A stretch of 64,000 nt of DNA from Bacteroidota bacterium (GCA_016715945.1 JADJXJ010000001.1:744001-808000), one strand, 5' to 3'; counted from the first letter of the stretch, positions 16,608 through 26,218 are shown. Program-made: numbers and translations. The notes: generated by a model from the letters alone, not told the origin.

Positions 16608-19070
16608 TTAAAATTTCCATTCAAGACCGGCTGTGATGAATCTGTGCATTCCCACGCGGATACCTTGTGGACGGCGGGTGACAATGTACCGCTCGTTCAG
16701 AAGGTTGCGTGCCTGCAGGTGAAAACTCAGGCCATATTTTTGAATCTCATATCCCAGATTCATGTTAAGGGTTTGATAGGCAGGTATTTCGCCAATTCTG
16801 CCCGAACTTGTTGCTGAAATATATTTGTAATCGGGATTGGCCTTTGCCTCCGCAATCACCTCCTGCACATTTCCGGTATTGAGCAGGTCGGTGAATTGCC
16901 GGCCGGTAAACTGCCAGCTCAATCCTGCACTCAGCCCGTTGCTGTGCGTCACCTCGGCCCATGCAGCAGCTACTAAGTTGGGAGAATAGGGGGTATGGTT
17001 ACCTTTTACATTCACCCAAACTGTGTCGTATGGAGCATTTTTCCTGATTTTTTGTATCACATAGCGGTTGTCGCTGAACTGCGATTGCATTACGGCACCG
17101 CTCAGGCCGTTGCGAACGTCCCATTGGCCGATCTTACCGGATTTGAGCACCATAGCCATCTCCACACCTTTGTGTGTGGTTTGTCCGCCATTGATCAATC
17201 CTGCACCTTGTCCGCCCGACGATTCCGAAACCGGGATCACCTGATTGCTGAAATTCATAAGGTAGGCGGTCAGGTTGGCGAGCAGCCGCTGGTTTTCATA
17301 CCGTATTCCAAGCTCAAGATTCCGGCTTAGCTCTGCATCCAGTTGCACATCTTCGCCGCTGTTGCTGATGGCGTCTTTAATGCGCGGGGGTGCAAAGCCT
17401 TTGTGTATTCCTGCAAACAAGCCTAATTCATTGCTTATGTTGTAATTCACTCCCGCACCGGGTATAAGCGCGTAAGTTTGTGTATTTCCGCTCACGAGTG
17501 TGTCTTTGCCGGCCACTCGAAGTATCGTGCGCTGATATTCTATGGCTTCACCCCTGAGACCATAGGTCAGGGAGAGTTTTTGTCCGATGCGGGTCTTTTG
17601 CTGTGCAAAAAGGCTGGCAGCTTGTCCGCGACGCAACTCGTCATCCCTCAGGTCGCCAGACCTTGCCTCTGCCAGACGTCCGTTAATGCGCTGTTCCTGA
17701 GCTTTTTCGGTATGAATCCTGAATCCTGCATCCAGTTGATGTCCCAATCCTGCAAGCTCATAATGTGCGGTAAGGCGATTTTCGTATCCGGCAACTTCGA
17801 AGGCCCTGTTGCGGTTGCCTGTGCTGTTGCGCATATAGATGGCTCCTTCGGGCTGGTTGGGGTCGCCCCAAACCACTCCTGTGAGACCGGAGGCATTAGA
17901 GTTGTACGTAAAGTCCTGCCTCCTCCAGTTGCGCACAGTGGTATAGGCATAAGCTGTTTGCCTGAGGCTGATCTGGTCAGTGAGCTGTTGCATGTGCTGC
18001 AGGCTGAGGGCATACCGCCGGATGTCGAGCCTGTCGTTGGGTGCTATCACCGTATAGTCGTTTCCTCCGGCATCGAACATCGGCTGGGTGAGACCGACGT
18101 AGGTAGCATTCGAGGCTTCGTCGTACACGCTCATTTTCAATGTGATCACCGACCGCATGCCGCTTTTCAGCCTGATTTTGCCATTGAGGTCGTTTAGCCT
18201 GAATTTCAGAGGGCCGAGCTGGTCGGCTTGTTTGCGCAGGTAGTCGAAGGTGTAACCAGTATTGCCATGCGTATTGCCAAAATGCAGCCTGCCGGTGAAA
18301 AATCCCCCGGGGGCGCCACGCAGGCTGATGAGTCCTTCGGCTTGAGCAGGAGGTTCGGCAGTTAGATAATTAATTACCCCACCAATGGTTTGCGGACCAA
18401 AAAGAATCTGTCCGTTACCCTTAAGAATTTCCACGCCACTCATTCGCTCAATGGCAGGGGAGTAGTAAAGCTCCGGTTCGCCATAGGGATTTAATGCCAC
18501 GGGCACACCATCTTCCATCACCAGCTGGTTGCGGCTGCGGTCGGGGTCAAGACCACGAATCCCAACATTGGTGCGCAATCCTGCCGGATCTTCATCCGGA
18601 ACATGAATGCCGGGTACATGCCTGTAAGCATCCGCATTGCTCACAGCCAGGCGAATGTTTTGATCCTTGCCGTCCACTTTGTGCACCGATCCGGGGAGAT
18701 AGCGAAGCAACCCGATGCGGCTGCCGCTCACCGTCACGGGGTCCATCGTAAGCGTTAGTTCGTTCAGCAAAACCGAAACTTCCTTCGATTCGTTCCGTGC
18801 AAGCTTTACGTTGATCCTTTGGCTTTCGAAGCCAAGGGTCTGAAAAACAATGGTGTATTCTCCCGGTTTAAGATAGAGCCAAAACTTTCCTTCCGCATTG
18901 GTTGAAGTACCGGTGTTGGTTCCCTGCACATACACTGCTGTCACGGGAAGGGGATCGTTTTTATGTTTTACTATACCAAACAACAGGGCTTCGCCATCAT
19001 TACCAGCGGAAATATGATGTATGACACCTAAAAAGAACAAAAGGATGATAAGAGCGGTTTTTGTTTGCAT
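16608..19070 (-). CDS. TonB-dependent outer-membrane receptor, FecA-like plug
   Basis: An 820-residue receptor. Signal peptide about 1-22, then a carboxypeptidase-regulatory-like beta-sandwich (about 30-105: LFGIVKHKNDPLPVTAVYVQG), the plug (about 110-225: GIRGLDPDRSRNQLVMEDGVP, YGEPELYYSPAIERM, LKGNGQILFGPQTIGGVINYL) and a 22-strand-type barrel ending LEWKF with a C-terminal aromatic. The plug sequence most resembles FecA-type siderophore or ferric citrate receptors; the ligand is not certain. I prefer the ATG at 19070 because the TAAGTTTG promoter box at 19086-19093 covers the upstream in-frame ATG at 19088. No SusD partner is present, so this is not a polysaccharide locus. Confidence 0.88.
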   Translation of the reverse strand: MQTKTALIILLFFLGVIHHISAGNDGEALLFGIVKHKNDPLPVTAVYVQGTNTGTSTNAEGKFWLYLKPGEYTIVFQTLGFESQRINVKLARNESKEVSVLLNELTLTMDPVTVSGSRIGLLRYLPGSVHKVDGKDQNIRLAVSNADAYRHVPGIHVPDEDPAGLRTNVGIRGLDPDRSRNQLVMEDGVPVALNPYGEPELYYSPAIERMSGVEILKGNGQILFGPQTIGGVINYLTAEPPAQAEGLISLRGAPGGFFTGRLHFGNTHGNTGYTFDYLRKQADQLGPLKFRLNDLNGKIRLKSGMRSVITLKMSVYDEASNATYVGLTQPMFDAGGNDYTVIAPNDRLDIRRYALSLQHMQQLTDQISLRQTAYAYTTVRNWRRQDFTYNSNASGLTGVVWGDPNQPEGAIYMRNSTGNRNRAFEVAGYENRLTAHYELAGLGHQLDAGFRIHTEKAQEQRINGRLAEARSGDLRDDELRRGQAASLFAQQKTRIGQKLSLTYGLRGEAIEYQRTILRVAGKDTLVSGNTQTYALIPGAGVNYNISNELGLFAGIHKGFAPPRIKDAISNSGEDVQLDAELSRNLELGIRYENQRLLANLTAYLMNFSNQVIPVSESSGGQGAGLINGGQTTHKGVEMAMVLKSGKIGQWDVRNGLSGAVMQSQFSDNRYVIQKIRKNAPYDTVWVNVKGNHTPYSPNLVAAAWAEVTHSNGLSAGLSWQFTGRQFTDLLNTGNVQEVIAEAKANPDYKYISATSSGRIGEIPAYQTLNMNLGYEIQKYGLSFHLQARNLLNERYIVTRRPQGIRVGMHRFITAGLEWKF

Positions 19071-19085
19071 TGTGGAATTTTTGTG

Positions 19086-19093
19086 CAAACTTA
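19086..19093 (-). promoter_or_regulatory. -7 box of the TonB receptor gene
   Basis: Minus-strand TAAGTTTG fits TAnnTTTG and lies 16 bases before the ATG at 19070, fixing that start. No -33 TTTG is present; instead the palindrome GGGGAATCCCC (19111-19121) occupies that position. Confidence 0.45.
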
Positions 19094-19110
19094 GCCCCCC
19101 TTTCAGGCCA

Positions 19111-19121
19111 GGGGAATCCCC
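19111..19121. repeat. Inverted repeat at the -33 position of the TonB receptor promoter
   Basis: GGGGA-A-TCCCC is a perfect 5-bp inverted repeat around one base. The longer pair CAGGGGAATC (19109-19118) and GATTCCCTG (19136-19144) also mirrors. It could be a regulator site or a weak end-of-transcript hairpin for the upstream hemolysin III gene. Confidence 0.35.
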
Positions 19122-19146
19122 ACAATTTGGTATTTGATTCCCTGAA

Positions 19147-19806
19147 TTATTTGCTCAACATGGTATAGCTTACGAATGCAAGTACGTGCAACAGGCTTCC
19201 GGCAAGCACAAAGAGGTGGAAAATAAAATGGGTTAAGGGCCGGCCTTTTTTCAGGTAGAAAAATACTCCTGCACTATAGGCAATGCCGCCAGCAAGTATG
19301 AGCCAGAGGGTGAGGGCCGGCAGCATACGCACAAGGGGGACAACCACAAACAACGCCTGCCAGCCCATTCCGATGTAAAGCCAGGCCGACACCTTGCGGT
19401 GACGATGTGCGTAGAACCAGATTTTGTAAACAATGCCTGCCGTGGCAATAAGCCAGCTCAGGCCAAACAGCACCCAGCCGGTGGCGCCGCCAAGCATGGC
19501 CAGGGCCACAGGAGTGTAACTGCCTGCGATCAGCACATAGATGGCAGAATGATCAAACTTGTTGAGGTAATATTTCAGCCTCGGACGGCTCGCACCGTGG
19601 TATAAGGTGGAGGCGGTGTAAAGCGTGATCAGGCTGGCCCCGAAAATCGAATAGCTTACTACCTGCCAAACATTTCCCCAGATGGCTGCAAATGTGACGA
19701 GTATGGCCGTGGCTGCCACACCGATCAATACACCTGCCGCGTGCGAAATGGTATTGTAGCGTTCTTCTCGTACCCGAGCCGCAGGACTAAAGGAGGGTTT
19801 TCTCAT
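19147..19806 (-). CDS. Hemolysin III / PAQR family membrane protein
   Basis: A 219-residue inner-membrane protein with seven predicted helices. It has the family landmarks: EERYNTISHAAGVLIG near the N-terminus, STLYHGA, and the HFIFHLFVLAGSLLH stretch, giving the conserved Ser, His and Asp residues (FDHSAIYVLIAGSYTP) of the PAQR metal-dependent hydrolase fold. Despite the name, a hemolytic role is not supported here. It is upstream of the TonB receptor on the same strand with a 76-base gap that contains a promoter box, so they are likely separate transcripts. Confidence 0.88.
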   Translation of the reverse strand: MRKPSFSPAARVREERYNTISHAAGVLIGVAATAILVTFAAIWGNVWQVVSYSIFGASLITLYTASTLYHGASRPRLKYYLNKFDHSAIYVLIAGSYTPVALAMLGGATGWVLFGLSWLIATAGIVYKIWFYAHRHRKVSAWLYIGMGWQALFVVVPLVRMLPALTLWLILAGGIAYSAGVFFYLKKGRPLTHFIFHLFVLAGSLLHVLAFVSYTMLSK

Positions 19807-19988
19807 GATTGGCTTTTGTTATCAAACGATTCGCAATCCCTAAAAGTTGCCTGCTGATAAAAATAAACAGCACTTTTGATGAATATCCATTGATAACGAG
19901 CAATTTATAAGTTTCTGGGGCAAATCATGCGACATGTACATTTCACGGCAAGCCGCCATATTTGTTTTCTTTGCAGTAAAATCGGTAC

Positions 19989-20702
19989 ATGAACCTGTTC
20001 TATGCACCTGATGCGGCGCCGGGGCTCACGGTGCTTGGCGAAGAAGAGTCGTTGCACTGTGCACGTGTACTCCGCATGAAAACGGGTGAACGCCTGCTTG
20101 TGACCAATGGCAAAGGAATGCTGTTTGAAGCCAGGGTAGAAGAACCTCATCCGAAGCACACCTCTATCATATGCGATGAGGGAATCCGGATTCCGGGCAC
20201 GCCTGATGACCTGGTTCACATCGCCCTGGCCCCGACAAAAAACATCGAACGTACGGAATGGTTTATCGAAAAAGCCACGGAGATCGGTATTGGCACCATC
20301 AGTCTATTTTTTTCCGCACATTCCGAACGCCGTACGGTGAAACCCGACCGCCTCAGACGAACAGCCATTGCCGCCATGAAACAGTCGATGAAGGCCACTT
20401 TACCCGAGATCGTGGTGTACGAAAACATGCATGACTTTCTGGAAAGCGTTGCAGTTGAGCAGCGTTTTATTGCCTGGATTGATGCTTCGGTTAGTCAGAC
20501 ACTTGCAGAGACTGTTGTTCCCGGTCGGGGAACAGTGGTCATGATTGGACCCGAGGGCGATTTTACACGCGCCGAAGTCAACCTGGCCATCGATCGCGGC
20601 TTTGTGCCTGTGAGCCTGGGGAAGTCGCGGCTGCGCACCGAAACAGCTGCGCTCGTGGCTTGCCATACCATCCAACTGCTCAATCAGCTAAAAAAACTTT
20701 AG
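19989..20702 (+). CDS. rsmE: 16S rRNA (uracil(1498)-N3)-methyltransferase
   Basis: A 237-residue SPOUT-class methyltransferase that modifies U1498 in the decoding region of 16S rRNA. The PUA-like N-terminus (MNLFYAPDAAPG, HCARVLRMKTGERLLVTNGKG), the KNIERTEWFIEKATEIGI motif, the GPEGDFTRAEV knot loop and the C-terminal LGKSRLRTETAALVA SAM-binding motif are all present. Length is normal. It starts a plus-strand pair with the DUF4159 gene 23 bases downstream. Confidence 0.95.
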   Translation: MNLFYAPDAAPGLTVLGEEESLHCARVLRMKTGERLLVTNGKGMLFEARVEEPHPKHTSIICDEGIRIPGTPDDLVHIALAPTKNIERTEWFIEKATEIGIGTISLFFSAHSERRTVKPDRLRRTAIAAMKQSMKATLPEIVVYENMHDFLESVAVEQRFIAWIDASVSQTLAETVVPGRGTVVMIGPEGDFTRAEVNLAIDRGFVPVSLGKSRLRTETAALVACHTIQLLNQLKKL

Positions 20703-20725
20703 GCATTTTTGCGCGTTTATTCCAC

Positions 20726-21382
20726 ATGAACAGATTCAATTTTATCCTAATCATTTTCCTGCTGAATTCGGCTTTGCTCTCCGGGCAGCCCGATGTGCAG
20801 ATAGCGCTACTCAAATACCGTGGTGGTGGCGACTGGTATGCCAATCCCACCTCTTTGCCAAATCTGGTAAAGTTTTGCAACGAGCAACTTGGTACCAATA
20901 TCAGCCGGCAGATTGCCACGGTTGAGCCGGGATCGCCGGAGATCTTCAACTATCCTTTTGTTCACATGACCGGGCATGGCAATGTGCTTTTCGATGCAGC
21001 TGAAGCCCAAAACCTGCGCAACTATCTGATTGCCGGAGGGTTTCTGCACATCGACGACAACTATGGCATGGACCCTTTTGTCCGTCCGCAAATGAAAAAA
21101 GTGTTTCCGGAGCTTGATTTTATTGAATTGCCCAAAGATCATCCCATTTATAACCAGAAGTTTAAATTCCCGAACGGATTGCCCAAAATTCATGAACACG
21201 ACGGCAAACCCGCCCAGGGTTTCGGGCTTTTCTGGGAAGGACGTCTGGTTTGTTTTTACACCTACGAATGCGACCTGGGCGACGGCTGGGAAGACGCCGC
21301 TGTGCACGGCAATTCGGAGGAGACCCGGCTCAAAGCTTTGCGCATGGGAGCCAACCTCATTCAATATGTGTTCAACAGGTAG
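20726..21382 (+). CDS. DUF4159 domain secreted protein
   Basis: A 218-residue protein with a signal peptide (FILIIFLLNSALLSGQ, about 1-20). The remainder is a DUF4159 domain, a ThuA/GATase-like alpha-beta fold with VQIALLKYRGGGDWYANPTSL, FVHMTGHGNVLFDAAEAQNLR and GGFLHIDDNYGMDPFVRPQM. No catalytic assignment is known for the family. Many Bacteroidota carry it near rsmE. The ATG at 20726 is chosen over an upstream one lying inside rsmE because it starts the signal peptide. Confidence 0.8.
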   Translation: MNRFNFILIIFLLNSALLSGQPDVQIALLKYRGGGDWYANPTSLPNLVKFCNEQLGTNISRQIATVEPGSPEIFNYPFVHMTGHGNVLFDAAEAQNLRNYLIAGGFLHIDDNYGMDPFVRPQMKKVFPELDFIELPKDHPIYNQKFKFPNGLPKIHEHDGKPAQGFGLFWEGRLVCFYTYECDLGDGWEDAAVHGNSEETRLKALRMGANLIQYVFNR

Positions 21383-21414
21383 GCCAAAAGCTTTACTACT
21401 AAAAAAGCTTTCTT

Positions 21415-21422
21415 AACTTTGC
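21415..21422 (+). promoter_or_regulatory. acnA: -7 box of the aconitase promoter
   Basis: TAACTTTG fits the Bacteroidota -7 consensus, with CTTTA at 21392-21396 near the -33 position. Transcription would begin near 21429, leaving a leader of about 38 bases before the ATG at 21467. Confidence 0.5.
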
Positions 21423-21466
21423 ATAAAAGCTTGAAAATATTGTTATTATATTAACAAAACAACATT

Positions 21467-23737
21467 ATGAAGGTATTTGACCTCGACATGATCCGGGCGG
21501 TGTATGCCCAAATGCCCTCGAAAGTGGATGAAGCCCGCAGGATGCTCGGCAGGCCGATGACACTGGCCGAAAAGATTCTTTACGCGCATCTGGCTGACCC
21601 ATTGCCATCTAAGCCCTATGAGCGCGGCAAATCGTATGTGGACTTCAATCCCGACCGTGTGGCCATGCAGGACGCAACGGCACAAATGGCCCTGCTTCAG
21701 TTTATGTCGGCCGGACGTAAAAAAACTGCCGTTCCCAGCACCGTGCACTGCGACCACCTTATACAGGCCAAACTGGGCGCCGATGCCGACCTGAAAACGG
21801 CCAACGACACCAATAAAGAGGTGTATGATTTTCTGGCCAGTGTTTCAAATAAATATGGCATCGGATTCTGGAAACCGGGCGCGGGTATCATCCACCAGGT
21901 AGTGCTCGAAAATTACGCCTTCCCAGGCGGTATGATGATTGGCACCGACTCGCATACCCCCAATGCCGGTGGGCTTGGCATGGTTGCTATTGGTGTGGGA
22001 GGCGCCGATGCTGTGGACGTGATGGCCGGCATGCCCTGGGAGCTCAAATGGCCCAAACTGATCGGGGTGAAGCTGACGGGCAAACTCAGTGGCTGGACCT
22101 CGGCCAAGGATGTCATCCTCAAGGTGGCCGGCATCCTGACCGTAAAAGGAGGTACCGGTGCCATTGTAGAATATTTCGGGCCGGGCGCACTCAATATCTC
22201 CTGCACCGGAAAAGGCACAATATGCAACATGGGAGCAGAAATTGGCGCCACCACATCCATCTTTGGCTACGATAGCAAGATGGAAGAATACCTCAGGGGA
22301 ACCGGACGCGATGCCGTGGCCGACGAAGCCAACAAAATCAAGGAATACCTCACAGCCGACCCTGAGGTGTATGCCAATCCCGAGCAATACTTCGATCAAC
22401 TGATCGAAATCGATCTTTCCACGCTGGAGCCACACATCAACGGGCCTTTCACACCTGACTTAGCCACCCCGGTATCGAAATTTGCCGAGACTGCCAAAGA
22501 AAAAGGCTGGCCCTTGAAGCTCGAGGTAGGCTTGATTGGCTCGTGCACCAACTCGTCGTACGAAGACATTAGCCGTGCTGCCTCGGTAGCCCGCCAGGCA
22601 CTGGATAAAAAGCTCGAGGTGAAGTCGGAATATACCGTTACCCCCGGCTCGGAAATGGTGCGATACACCGTGGAACGCGATGGTTTCCTGGGGGTGTTCG
22701 AAAAAATTGGAGGCGTGGTGCTTGCCAATGCCTGCGGACCGTGCATCGGCCAGTGGGCGCGCCACAATGCCGAAAAAGGAGAGCCCAACAGCATCATGAC
22801 CTCGTTCAACCGCAACTTTGCCAAACGCAACGACGGCAACCCAAATACCCATGGCTTCGTGGCCAGCCCCGAAATTGTTACAGCCTACGCCATTGCAGGC
22901 CGCCTCGACTTCAACCCGTTGACCGATACCCTGATCAACAAGGACGGGGTGGAGGTGAAACTCGATGAACCACAGGGCATCGACTTCCCGCCACAGGGTT
23001 TCGCTGTGGAAGACAACGGTTATGTGGAGCCTGCAGCCGATGGCTCGTCGGTGGAAGTGATTGTGGACCCTGCCTCCACACGCCTGCAGCTGCTCAAACC
23101 ATTTCCCAAATGGCACGGCGATGATTTCCACCAGATGTACCTGCTGATCAAAGCCAAGGGCAAATGCACCACCGACCACATCTCGATGGCCGGCCCCTGG
23201 CTCCGCTACCGCGGTCACCTCGAAAACATAGCACAAAACACCCTCACAGGTGCCATCAACTACTTCAACGACAAGGCCAACAGCGTACTCAACCAGATCA
23301 GCGGACAATATACCGCTGTGCCTGATGCAGCAAAAGAATACCGCGATACCGGTCCGGGATCCATTGTGGTGGGCGACGAAAACTACGGTGAAGGCTCGTC
23401 GCGCGAACATGCAGCCATGCAGCCCAGATTTCTTGGGGTGAGGGTAGTGCTCGTAAAATCGTTTGCCCGAATCCACGAAACCAACCTCAAGAAACAGGGA
23501 ATGCTCGCACTGACTTTTGCCGAAAAGTCGGATTATGATAAAATACGCGAAGATGACCGCATCAGCGTACTCGGCCTCAGGGAGTTTGCTCCGGGCAAGC
23601 CGCTCACGGTACGTTTGCACCATAGCGACGGAAGCACCGAAGATTTCCTTGCAAATCACACTTACAACCACAACCAGATCGAATGGTTTAAAGCCGGCAG
23701 CGCGCTTAACCTGATTAAGGAAAAGCAGCATCAGTAA
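21467..23737 (+). CDS. acnA: Aconitate hydratase
   Basis: A 756-residue TCA-cycle enzyme that interconverts citrate and isocitrate. The three 4Fe-4S cysteines lie in GSCTNSSYED and NACGPCIGQW; substrate-binding landmarks include GTDSHTPNAGGLGM, DHISMAGPWLRYRG and GEGSSREHAAMQPR. Length and sequence fit the mitochondrial-type aconitase usual in Bacteroidota rather than the longer AcnA/IRP1 or AcnB forms. It has its own promoter and a strong terminator (23759-23792), so it is a single-gene unit. Confidence 0.96.
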   Translation: MKVFDLDMIRAVYAQMPSKVDEARRMLGRPMTLAEKILYAHLADPLPSKPYERGKSYVDFNPDRVAMQDATAQMALLQFMSAGRKKTAVPSTVHCDHLIQAKLGADADLKTANDTNKEVYDFLASVSNKYGIGFWKPGAGIIHQVVLENYAFPGGMMIGTDSHTPNAGGLGMVAIGVGGADAVDVMAGMPWELKWPKLIGVKLTGKLSGWTSAKDVILKVAGILTVKGGTGAIVEYFGPGALNISCTGKGTICNMGAEIGATTSIFGYDSKMEEYLRGTGRDAVADEANKIKEYLTADPEVYANPEQYFDQLIEIDLSTLEPHINGPFTPDLATPVSKFAETAKEKGWPLKLEVGLIGSCTNSSYEDISRAASVARQALDKKLEVKSEYTVTPGSEMVRYTVERDGFLGVFEKIGGVVLANACGPCIGQWARHNAEKGEPNSIMTSFNRNFAKRNDGNPNTHGFVASPEIVTAYAIAGRLDFNPLTDTLINKDGVEVKLDEPQGIDFPPQGFAVEDNGYVEPAADGSSVEVIVDPASTRLQLLKPFPKWHGDDFHQMYLLIKAKGKCTTDHISMAGPWLRYRGHLENIAQNTLTGAINYFNDKANSVLNQISGQYTAVPDAAKEYRDTGPGSIVVGDENYGEGSSREHAAMQPRFLGVRVVLVKSFARIHETNLKKQGMLALTFAEKSDYDKIREDDRISVLGLREFAPGKPLTVRLHHSDGSTEDFLANHTYNHNQIEWFKAGSALNLIKEKQHQ

Positions 23738-23758
23738 TCAGATTTCACATTCCACAAC

Positions 23759-23792
23759 AGCCGGAGGGATTTTACCTTCCGGCTTTTTTTTA
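23759..23792 (+). terminator. Terminator of aconitase
   Basis: AGCCGGA pairs with TCCGGCT, extended inward by GG/CC pairs, followed by eight Ts. It lies 22 bases after the aconitase stop. Confidence 0.85.
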
Positions 23793-23836
23793 ATTCCAAA
23801 GGATGGGTGTATTTTAGCTACAGTAAAACATTGCCG

Positions 23837-26218
23837 ATGAAATTCCTTGTTACCCTCTTGCTTGCATTTGCGCTGATGCATGCTTCACACGGACAAAGCG
23901 TTTGTTTTCACGACGATCCTCACCGTTATATCCCCGAAAAATCAGCTGATTACCAACACATCAGTGCCTGGCTGAGCATCGACACCCTCGACCGATCGTT
24001 CTCGGCGACAGTGTCATTCAGGCTGCAAACTACGCGAACCGATGTGGACACACTGAAATTGCAGGCACCTGAATTCAGTTTTGAATACGTCCGATTCGAC
24101 GGAAACCCTGTCCGCTGGCACATGAGCGACGGATACCTGCACGTGGTCATGCCAAGGCGCAGATTTTTCGACCGGCAGCACACCCTCGAGATGAAATATG
24201 TTGTAAAAGAGGCGCCTGAGCTGCATTTTGTGGGTTGGGACGATAGCACTTACACCATGCGCAGGCAAATATGGGCACACAGGCCCTACACCTGGCTGCC
24301 TTTTGTAAACGACCGCCTGACCATGGACCTGCATATCACCTTCAGCAGCAACTATCAGGTTTTCAGCAATGGAATCCGTGTCGGCGTCCGCAAAAATAAA
24401 AACGGCACATCCACCTGGCATTACCAGATGAGGACCGAACATACCTTTTTCTCAACAGCCCTGGTTATCGGTAAATATAAATGGAAATCTTTCAAAGCCT
24501 CCAATGGCCTGCCGGTCGAGCTCTGGTACTATCCCGACAGGGAAAACCATGTCGAAAGTACCTATATGCTGATGGATGAGATGATCCGCTTTTGTGAGGA
24601 AGAATTTGGCGTGCCCTATCCATACGAGCTCTACCGCCAGGCGCCCGTAGCCAACTACCTGTATGCCGGCATGGAAACCACCACATCAACCATCTTCGGC
24701 GATTATCTCCACATCGATCCCCGTGCCTTCTGGGAACGCAACTATGTGAATGTCAACGTGCATGAATTTATTCACCAATGGTTTGGCAACTACCTCTCGC
24801 ATTTGCGGCACACCGACGTCTGGCTCACCGAAAGTTTTGCAACCTACTATGCCAAGCTGTTCGAGCGAAAATATTTCGGCGAGGACTACTATCAATGGGA
24901 ACGCCACAAGGAATACCAACGCATGCTCAATGCCGCACTGTTTGACGACTACCCTATTGCCGACAGCAGGGGAGGGGTTGATCGCTGGTATCCAAAGGGT
25001 TCGCTTGTGCTTGATTATCTCCGCTACCAGCTTGGCGACCACGACTTCCGCAAGGCCATCCGTCACTACCTGACCAAGCATGCCAACAGTGAGGTGTGGA
25101 CCTACGACCTGCGCAAAGCGATTTATGAGGCCACCGGCCGCAGCATGGATGCATTTTTTGAGCAATGGATCGAAAGGGGAGGAGAACCTCACTATGTAAT
25201 TGATTATGAAGATCATGGAATGTCGTTGTTGTTCCGTGTCCGGCAAACCCAGCAGGTTTCGCCCCTCAGGCCCGTGTTCAAAGGATGGATCGAATTTGAA
25301 ATAGGTTTTCTGGATGCCACCCGGAAGACCTACAAATTCTGGAACGACGACACCCTGAGCTATTATGTGCTGCCCAAGGAAGGAAACATCATCTACATGA
25401 TTTTCAACCCGGCCGGGATGATGCCCGCTACCCACACATTCAACCGAAGTATTTATGAAAGGCTGGATCAGTACCTCAACGCACGCCGGGTTTCCGACAG
25501 GTATGAGGCCCTGGTAAGTTTGCGGGCTGAGCCGCTGGAATCGAAGCGCGGGTTTTACCTGATGCACGCCCACCTGAACGAACATCCGCTTGTGCGTGCC
25601 GAATTGCTCGAACAGCTCCGCTACGATACAGTGCCGGAAAGTGTTGACCTGTTTGCCTCCTCGCTGCGCTCAAAAGATGTGATGGTACGGCGGGCAGCCC
25701 TGCAACGCCTTGAGGCCCATCATTTTCCTCAGCTCAAGGAGCTTGTGGTTGCCTGCCTGAGCGATACGTCCTACTCCAATATCATTATTGCCCTCGAAAA
25801 ACTTTCAGAATTCGATCGCGGCAACTTGAGCCAATACCTCAGGCAAACCGCTCACGAAAGAGGATTCCCCGGTTTGAATGTCCGAATCGCATGGCTCAGG
25901 CAGGCCATTGGTGCAGGCATGGAGGAGTATGCAGGCGAGTTGGCTGATTATTGCTCGCTTAAGTACGATTTCCGCACCCGCACGAATGCCATTCAGGCCG
26001 TGGAGCAACTCGGTCTTTGGAACGACAAAACCATACCGGCAATCGTGGATGCAGCACTGCATTGGAATTTTCGCCTGGCCCCGGTAGCCACCGAGGCACT
26101 AAAAAGTGCCATAACGAAAGATGCTGTAGCCCCGGAACTGATCAGGTCGGTTTTGGAGAAACGGGCCGTCGGTGAGCCGAAAGCCGGGGCGCTGAGCGCG
26201 CAACTATTTGAAAATTAG
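23837..26218 (+). CDS. M1 family zinc aminopeptidase with C-terminal HEAT-like repeats
   Basis: A 793-residue exported peptidase. The ATG at 23837 opens a signal peptide (FLVTLLLAFALMHASHGQ). The catalytic domain has the GAMEN-like YAGMETTTSTIF motif and HEFIH at 309-313 followed 18 residues later by Glu332, the full HEXXH-X18-E zinc site. Beyond about residue 540 the sequence turns into helical repeats (VMVRRAALQRLEAHHFPQLKELVVACL) like HEAT units. It should trim peptides in the periplasm or on the surface. Its 3' end overlaps the convergent ychF stop by four bases. Confidence 0.92.
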   Translation: MKFLVTLLLAFALMHASHGQSVCFHDDPHRYIPEKSADYQHISAWLSIDTLDRSFSATVSFRLQTTRTDVDTLKLQAPEFSFEYVRFDGNPVRWHMSDGYLHVVMPRRRFFDRQHTLEMKYVVKEAPELHFVGWDDSTYTMRRQIWAHRPYTWLPFVNDRLTMDLHITFSSNYQVFSNGIRVGVRKNKNGTSTWHYQMRTEHTFFSTALVIGKYKWKSFKASNGLPVELWYYPDRENHVESTYMLMDEMIRFCEEEFGVPYPYELYRQAPVANYLYAGMETTTSTIFGDYLHIDPRAFWERNYVNVNVHEFIHQWFGNYLSHLRHTDVWLTESFATYYAKLFERKYFGEDYYQWERHKEYQRMLNAALFDDYPIADSRGGVDRWYPKGSLVLDYLRYQLGDHDFRKAIRHYLTKHANSEVWTYDLRKAIYEATGRSMDAFFEQWIERGGEPHYVIDYEDHGMSLLFRVRQTQQVSPLRPVFKGWIEFEIGFLDATRKTYKFWNDDTLSYYVLPKEGNIIYMIFNPAGMMPATHTFNRSIYERLDQYLNARRVSDRYEALVSLRAEPLESKRGFYLMHAHLNEHPLVRAELLEQLRYDTVPESVDLFASSLRSKDVMVRRAALQRLEAHHFPQLKELVVACLSDTSYSNIIIALEKLSEFDRGNLSQYLRQTAHERGFPGLNVRIAWLRQAIGAGMEEYAGELADYCSLKYDFRTRTNAIQAVEQLGLWNDKTIPAIVDAALHWNFRLAPVATEALKSAITKDAVAPELIRSVLEKRAVGEPKAGALSAQLFEN

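Noticed and set aside
22460..23731. 423-residue open frame antisense to aconitase
   Set aside because: Shadow of a high-quality aconitase frame; no motif.
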